A stretch of DNA of 64,000 bases from Rhyzopertha dominica. Lineage: Eukaryota; Arthropoda; Insecta; Coleoptera; Bostrichidae. The stretch spans positions 637,501-701,500 of the forward strand of contig QCXZ01000042.1 of the NCBI GenBank assembly GCA_025024175.1, given 5' to 3'. Positions 57,945 through 64,000 of this stretch are shown piece by piece. The translations under genes were made by a program, and so were the position numbers. The stretch's first letter is position 1. Each line of letters opens with the position of its first letter. A model generated the notes under the pieces. The model was not told the origin of the DNA. It did not search any database and saw only the letters and a program-made list of their open reading frames with translations.

Positions 57945-58070
57945 CATGTTCGAATTTCAAAATAATTGTATTTCTACATGTTGTATTGTTATTATGTATA
58001 TAAGTTTTTCAATATACCTATACTTATTTATGTGTATGCTTTGACGATCTTTAATTTATGTGGAATACTA

Positions 58071-58226
58071 GGGGCCGGTTGCAAAACGCGGATCACTTTG
58101 ATTCCATTGTTATCATCGGATCACACTATGGCAATAACCAATGAGAACGCCTAAAATTTGTGGTTACCATTGTTTGATCCGAGGTTAATACCGCGATCGA
58201 ATTGATCCGCGTTTGTTGAACAGCCC
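58071..58226. mobile_element. 156-bp MITE with TA flanks
   Basis: Ends GGGGCCGGTTGCAAAACGCG and the inverse of GGGCTGTTCAACAAACGCGG, sharing ACGCGGATCA further in. TA sits at 58069-58070 and 58227-58228. The interior is itself partly inverted-repetitive (GGATCACACTAT.., GGTTACCATTGTTTGATCC). No coding capacity. Confidence 0.75.
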
Positions 58227-58359
58227 TACGTATTATCAAATTTATAAGACAATCATTTTTATGATACTTCGGCTTACTGGGAGCCAACTCGCCTGTGTTT
58301 GGGACCCAACTTGCATTGCAGATTAGTATACCTGCATCGGCCGGGACCCAATTCGCCTA

Positions 58360-60179
58360 GTAAAAATAAGGCTACATATGAACATATCTTGGTTATAGGG
58401 TTATGAGTTCAGGTCGCTGAAAATTGCTAGCGACGATAATAACTGTAACGTGTCGCGTTGCCGCCGTCTTACCTAGAGCACCAAGTGCCAAAAATAAGTG
58501 CTAACAACTGCTCGAGTTAATTACCTGTGTAAATTTATTCGATATTGGATTCATTTCCTGGTGTTGCGCAAAAAATTAACAGGTCTGTCATATCAAAAGT
58601 AGAATTCAAGGAGTTGTCGATTCGCTAATTGATTTTTTATACCGTGTTGTACATGCGCTTTCGAGACAGACGCTCATTAATGGATTTCATAAGGGTATGT
58701 GACTGTCCGACGACCTTTTTGGCTATAAAAAACAACTTATCGATCTTGTATGAACTGGTTGCACATATTTTGCAATGCGATAAACGTAAAACGTTCAATT
58801 AAGAATTAAATGAGCTTAATTATTCATAATGTAGGTACATGTGCAGCTTCTAATTACTATGTAACCTGAGATACACCGATTTTATAATAGGAGTTCTTAT
58901 GAGGCTGCTGAAATTTCTGTGAGGAACAAAGGTTCCATTCAGGAATACCTTTTCAGTTTCAAAGGAGATTAACACTTAGATAAATGGTTCTTTTCTTCAA
59001 CAAGTTGCTGAAACTGTTTTTCATAGTTTAAAACTGATTCATAAACTCCCATTGGATTGGTTTAATTATTTGAAATGATGAAATGCTTTCAGCTAACAAG
59101 CCATCATCAGGAGTAGGTTTATCACTCTTAAAAAAATTGAAATTGAAATTAGTTTAAAATATTAGACAGGGGCAATTAAAATTACTAAAAAAACGGGACA
59201 ACACTCTCCCTACGATATAAAAAGTAATATTTACATAATTTTTAAGGAAAATACTTTAAATAAAACAACTGAGACTTGACCTCAGACTTGACCATTAAAC
59301 TTTTACCTTTCTTATTATAAATGGTGGTATTAAAATATTAACAACTATTTAATAACTATTTCTAATTAGAATCAGCGCAGACTCCAGTCATTCGTTTAAC
59401 GTTTACTGCCTTAGTGCATTGAAGTTTGGCCAAATTCTGAATTCATATTGCATCACAGCCACCATTGCAGTATGAGAAATTTTCTTGTTTTCTCGCTTTA
59501 ACGCAGTCTGGTTGCAGAGTCCATAATTAAAATTCGTATTTATAGACATGTCATGCTGAAATTTAAATATAGAGCGGTGGCAGTTCTTATGTAACACGTT
59601 TCACAATCATCCTTGAACAGACGTTTGATTTGCTAATATTTGGTGGAGATGCTTTTTTACTATTGCTGCAAGTAACTCTCGATTTATGTTTATCTACGGG
59701 TATTAGATTTATTTAGAAACACGTAGGCTTAACACAACTAAAACTTGTGAAATTAACAGTTCATGTCTGGACATGAATAATATAATTTAAATTACCATTA
59801 TGTTCAAATATCCCATCTAATAACCAGTGTATTTTCAGTGACTTTAAGGCTTTAAGAATATTCTTAGCTGACGTACAAAACAAATCCCACAGAAAGAAGT
59901 GATATCACCAAAAACACTAAATATACAAAAATGCAAGACATGCAACACAGTTTTTCCACCGTAAAAAGTTCTGAGATATGATATAAAATAAGTCAGTTAT
60001 TTTACTTAACATCTATAGAAACACCTATTCACCTACCAACATTTATAATGACGGTATCAATGTTAGACGTCTTTATTTCTATAATAAATAATATAATATA
60101 ATCACATAAGAATAAAATATTAAGAGTGTGTAAACAAAAAATCCGTACAAATGCAATAAGTTTATTGTTATTCCCTTTG
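58360..60179. other. AT-rich noncoding DNA
   Basis: No gene recognised. A hammerhead-like motif on the minus strand (59085-59110) is listed separately. Confidence 0.45.
59085..59110 (-). ncRNA. hammerhead-like core motif, minus strand
   Basis: Minus strand reads CTGATGA T GGCT TGTT AGCT GAAA GC: a canonical CUGAUGA, a 4-bp stem II (GGCU/AGCU) with a 4-nt loop, then GAAA. This matches two of the three core strands of a hammerhead ribozyme; a stem III with a cleavage triplet is not evident. Such motifs occur at Penelope-like element ends. Confidence 0.3.
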
Positions 60180-60740
60180 AAATGAAAGCTAACCATACCA
60201 AAACCTTCTTCTAAAACTTGGCATGACGTATGAATTTTACTTCATTGGGCACTTCATTACCCTCCCTAAAATAGTAAGTGTTGTTTCCCGCTGCATCACT
60301 GCCGTCTATAGTGTGAAGTAAGACTCATCGTGGATGATTACAAAATTATCGTTAGAAGGTTTCAAATGAGTTTCACGAAATTTTCTCAGGTCTATATTTG
60401 GGTGCAGATTTTCGTTTTTTAAGAGTCGCGTTTTTTGTTTAAGCATATTACTCAGATATGCATGTGATATTTTGAATTTTCGGCTTAGTTTTCTTAATTG
60501 CAAAGTCTTCTGACTCCAGCTTCTTTGTTTTATTTGAGATTTTCTCCACCTTCAGGCGATCTAACCAGAGATTTTCCTTCGCATACTCTTCTAATAATAT
60601 CATACACTGCTTGTCGTGAGATCCTCATTTCACAAAAATGTTTTACAGTGAAACATTTTCCTTGTAAAATATGTTCTTTGTAATATTTACCATTTACTCG
60701 ACGTCGATCGCTTTCCTTCAACTGGTTCATTCTACTTCAG
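60180..60740 (-). pseudogene. IS630/Tc1-like transposase N-terminal fragment
   Basis: Minus strand: SDRRRVNGKYYKEHILQGKC, TVKHFCEMRISRQAVYDIIR (helix-turn-helix), LRKLSRKFKISHAYLSNMLK, NFVIIHDESYFTL (the MDDExYFTL first-Asp motif) and VPNEVKFIRHAKF. Same family as the relic at 24232-25200. The similarity stops soon after the first catalytic Asp; the second and third acids are absent. At least two frame breaks. Confidence 0.75.
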
Positions 60741-61495
60741 GAAGTTATGTGTCTTTAGATAACTCAAACTGACACGATAAATGTCTCCACTTTCAAACCG
60801 TAATGATAGATTTTCACAATCTATTATGTTTTAATAAAAAAGCATAAAAGATAGGTACAGATTTTTTGTTCACATATCCATATGTTCATTCTTCAAGTAA
60901 AAATAGATAAAGTATCAAGCAACGATCTGCGAGACTGACTTATGCAGAGGGTTTTACAGCTTGATGATCGGCCGTCGTAAACTATTTTATTGTAAATGAG
61001 GGTTTTTACAACCTTATGGTCGGCCGTCCTAAACTATTGAGATTAGTGGCACGTTTCAAAGTTCCTAAATGGGCCGTATTCAAAACAATCTTGTTAGCTA
61101 AAATTTTAACGTTGTCACTATAAATTTTTGAAATTTGTTAGTTGTGATAATTTAGCAATCAATAAAATATAGAAGCTTTTACAACAAATTTTATTTAATG
61201 CAGACCTGATGCTAACTGGCGCGACCCGCTATCTATTTTTATGTGATACTTTATTGGGTTTAAATTTTCCGATGTATAAAATAAAAGCCTTTGCATGTCA
61301 TAAGGAATTTGTACAAATTTAATATAAAAACATACAAATTAGTAAGTAGAAAATTATTTACATTTGTTAGAAAAAATTTACAATAGTGCACAACAAAATT
61401 TATACACGGTATCGATTATGCTTGTTAATAAGCACATTACAAGAGTCGCAAACTAAAAAAATTACTCACTATCACTTTCACTGCTAAAATCACGA
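60741..61495. other. AT-rich spacer with a short direct repeat
   Basis: GTCGGCCGTC-type words (60966 and 61020, each followed by TAAACTATT) form a two-copy direct repeat about 55 bp apart. Nothing else recognised; it may contain transposon subterminal DNA. Confidence 0.4.
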
Positions 61496-62640
61496 CTAAC
61501 TTCTATTTATTAATTCTTGTACATGATTCGCTTTGTACCAATTTTCAATGTCCAGTACATGCCGCACTGAATTTCTCCCTGCATCGACACTTGTTATTTC
61601 AGCTTCGTGTTTAATTTTTAGCAGCATGTCATTGCTAAGTTTTCCACCGGTGTTCCCTCGTCGAATTCTTTGTTTCAACTGCCCCCATATCATTTCAATT
61701 GGGTTTAAAATGCCATGATATGGGGATAATCGTAGAATGGTGTGTCCACATTCAGAAGCGAGAATGCCAATTTTACTTCTTCGAATTTTCTTTTGTGCCA
61801 AGCACAACAATTGTTTTTTTGTGTAGTCCTCTTCGAAATATAAATCTTCTTTTCTTAAAAACTCTTGAATCGTTGCCTTATTAGTTGTTGTATTTGGAAT
61901 TTTATCCAGTTGCTCCGAATGAAAACTAGCGTTGTCCATTACTATGACGCTGTTTGGTGGCAATTTGGGCAATAAAATGTTTTGAACCAATTTTCAAACA
62001 CTTCCGCATTCATATCGGAATGATAATCGACGCTTGCTTCTTTTAAGTTTTTACATCCAAAATAAAGGGCTCCAGGAACGAAACCATTTTCACCTCCTGC
62101 GTGTAGAATCATTATTCTTTTTCCTTTTGACGCCGGAATATTGACGTTGCACTTCCCTGAGTCATCAACCCATCCTTTTTTATTGTATCATGGGTATCGT
62201 ACCATGTTTCGTCGAGGAAAAATGTCGGACGATTTTCCTGCCTATACATTTTTATAGATTTTAAATAATCGTATCTCAACTTTCTTATTACCTGGCTTTC
62301 TATCAAGCATTGCTTCTTTTCCACCTTTTTCATTGAAAAGCCAATGGTTTTAACATACTTTTGTAATAGGGTATGCTCGGAGCAGTCGATAATATTATCA
62401 TTTTTCAATTTTTTATATAACACTGCGATTGTTGGAATAACATTATTCTTGTACATTTCATAAATGTTTCTTCTAATAAGATCCGCGTGAGTTGTAGTAA
62501 ATTTTATAAAACTGCCCTTGTCTCCAGATAATTGATCGTTCCTTGCAATCACTTCTGCCGTTTTATCTAAAGGTAGCTTCTCGCCATCACATTCCAATAA
62601 TAATACCAAATAATGCTCATTGATTTATGTGTACGGAAAA
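61496..62640 (-). pseudogene. IS630-like DDE_3 transposase, two frameshifts
   Basis: Nearly complete transposase on the minus strand. A decayed N-terminal helix-turn-helix (KLPLDKTAEVIARND) is followed by ADLIRRNIYEMYKNNVIPTI and KLRYDYLKSIKMYRQENRPT. FFLDETWYDTHDTI carries the first Asp. After a 1-base shift in a run of A (near 62167) come GKRIMILHAGGENGFVPGAL and VDYHSDMNAEVFENWF. After another shift near 61985, NSVIVMDNASFHSEQLDKIP holds the second Asp, and LSPYHGILNPIEMIWGQLKQ carries the final Glu. The whole DDE triad is kept, so inactivation looks comparatively recent. The stop is at the 61496 end. TIRs were not located. Confidence 0.85.
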
Positions 62641-62912
62641 AAATCTAAAAAAGCCTAAACACAATTTTTGGATACGGTTCACTCCGCTGCAAAACAGTGA
62701 AATGTGCCGAACCCGTCTGTTATTTACGTATAATGAGTCTCATAGATTTTTGCTTGCAACTATATATGGTATTTCATGCATTAAACACATCTAGTAGACT
62801 TTTTCTTTATCGTTATACTTATGTGTCAAAATATTGTAGAATATGGTTATCTGATATTAACAAAATTGATTCATGTTTCATTATTAAGGTGTACCTCTTA
62901 CTGCTTTGTGTG
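62641..62912. other. AT-rich noncoding DNA
   Basis: Upstream flank of the DDE_3 transposase; one transposon end probably lies here but was not defined. Confidence 0.35.
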
Positions 62913-63101
62913 TCACACTCGTAGTTCGGCATTGTCGAAGCGTAAAATTATCTCCTCTCCGCTTTTGAACATAGCGATATTATTTAACAGCAATTTTTTC
63001 TGCCAGCCGACATCCGGCATGTTCACGGACAAGAACTTTTTTACCGTTTCCATCACGCGTCCGTGCTGCTCTGCCGTGTAGGATGTTGGAGGAATTAAGT
63101 A
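62913..63101 (-). other. unassigned minus-strand reading frame, GC-richer
   Basis: A frame of about 60 codons with protein-like composition reads PPTSYTAEQHGRVMETVKKF, LSVNMPDVGWQKKLLLNNIA and MFKSGEEIILRFDNAELRV before a TGA at 62913-62915. I do not recognise the family. It might be a terminal exon or a captured fragment; no partner exon was identified upstream. Confidence 0.3.
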
Positions 63102-64000
63102 TCAGAGTAATATTGAAATTACCCGGAAATGTTACGCCTGTATATCAAACCAGCGATTATTACAGAAAGCAGCTCTCATTTTATAAATGCAGCACTGCCG
63201 TATTTTCAGATTTCTTAGCTGCGGAACTTGGAATATTCATATGTACCTGACCCATCAATATTTTAAAACAAAATTTAATTTATTCAATATAGTCTCCTTC
63301 AAGACTTCTTAAAGTCTTGGTCTTGGTCTGCAAGCCACTCCTTAGCGCCTATATGACTTCATTATTTGTCTAAAATCTTTTACTTCTTCAATCGCCTATA
63401 CTCGCGACATTATTGCATTCAATTCAAACACCTCCTTTGTTTGTCTTTCTGCTGCTCAATCGATATGCGTTATTGCAATTTGTAAATTTTTGAAAGCTAG
63501 GTAAAAGCTAGACACGTCTGATATGTCAAGTGTGAGACGACCTACCAAAGTACGATTTTGACGTTGGCTTTTTTTTGTGGTGTAGCTTGATGAATATTTA
63601 TATCTATTCCTAACACAAAGACTAATAATCGAATATTTATTCCATCACAATCTATATTGTCTTTCGATGTTAATGAGCAATGATAAACTATTGTCTGACT
63701 AGAAATGGTATCCCGCTTCCTTACCTGGCGACAAAAATTCAAGACTTTGCTAGCTGATGAGAATAATATTATTTAATCACGCATGCTTTTGTTAACGTAA
63801 TATTGAAAAGAATAACATCAGATGTAGGTAAATCAATCCCCCACATAATTGCGACACCTGGAAGACTAGTGTTGATGCGACAATCTAGACTTGTTAAGAC
63901 CAAAATAGTCCAATATTATTAATTTTAACACATATTTTTATGTTTTACTGCAGGTAGGTTACACTGCATTAAGTAGTTCCTTAATAGTATTGGTGTAAAC
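63102..64000. other. noncoding DNA to window end
   Basis: No gene, repeat end or RNA recognised. Confidence 0.45.

Larger units (their letters stand above)
55573..58359 (+). mobile_element. FLYWCH-MULE DNA transposon (about 2.8 kb, degenerate)
   Basis: Inverted ends TACGAGTTGGGTCCC (55573-55587) and GGGACCCAATTCGCCTA (58343-58359) bracket a plus-strand MULE-type transposase (55779-57944). The right subterminal region has two further GGGAgCCAACTCGCC-like copies near 58280-58310. A separate MITE (58071-58226) is inserted between the transposase end and the right TIR. No clean 8-10 bp target duplication was found. Confidence 0.65.

Overview
The window looks like AT-rich nuclear DNA from an insect, possibly a beetle (the order is inference). 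It has no operons or ribosome-binding sites. Genes are split by GT-AG introns, and most recognisable coding sequence belongs to eukaryotic transposable elements of types common in insects: mariner, hAT, pogo, IS630/Tc1-like, MULE, a YqaJ-carrying DNA transposon, LTR, Jockey/CR1-like, RTE-like and Penelope-like.

One host protein-coding gene can be reconstructed in full. It is a seven-exon aldo-keto reductase on the minus strand (ATG at 41878, stop at 30257, 347 residues) with the complete catalytic tetrad Asp71-Tyr76-Lys102-His143, every splice junction GT-AG and the reading frame continuous. Its introns are crowded with transposons. Intron 1 holds one copy of a roughly 0.9 kb family seen three times in the window. 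The 7.5 kb intron 3 holds a minus-strand non-LTR retrotransposon, itself broken by a plus-strand non-LTR copy and by a near-perfect palindromic element, followed by a 2.85 kb DNA transposon with a YqaJ-type nuclease remnant.

Layout. 0-6.5 kb: repeat copy 1 and a possible minus-strand promoter/first exon near 2.1 kb. 6.5-10 kb: a non-LTR relic split by a hAT element with an exact 8-bp target duplication, then a diverged direct duplication. 12.4-14.8 kb: first copy of the YqaJ transposon. 16.3-18.8 kb: a pogo element. 19.1-21.3 kb: a hAT element (exact 8-bp duplication) with an intact-ORF mariner nested inside it. 22.7-25.2 kb: repeat copy 2 and a dead IS630/Tc1-like transposase. 27.2-30.2 kb: a short-LTR retrotransposon whose interior is largely a 73-75 bp minisatellite, into which a second mariner jumped. 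30.26-41.9 kb: the aldo-keto reductase gene. 43.6-46.1 kb: an RTE-like relic split by another non-LTR copy. 46.4-46.9 kb: a possible plus-strand 5' UTR exon. 50.5-51.5 kb: a long-TIR MITE. 55.6-58.4 kb: a FLYWCH-MULE transposon holding a small MITE. 60.2-62.6 kb: two more IS630/Tc1-like transposase relics.

The window is therefore mainly a layered record of transposon insertions around one ordinary metabolic gene. Several insertions can be ordered in time because their duplications and nesting are still readable. I see no convincing new multi-gene system. The most unusual objects are the minisatellite-filled LTR element, the YqaJ-bearing DNA transposon pair and the 956-bp palindromic element.
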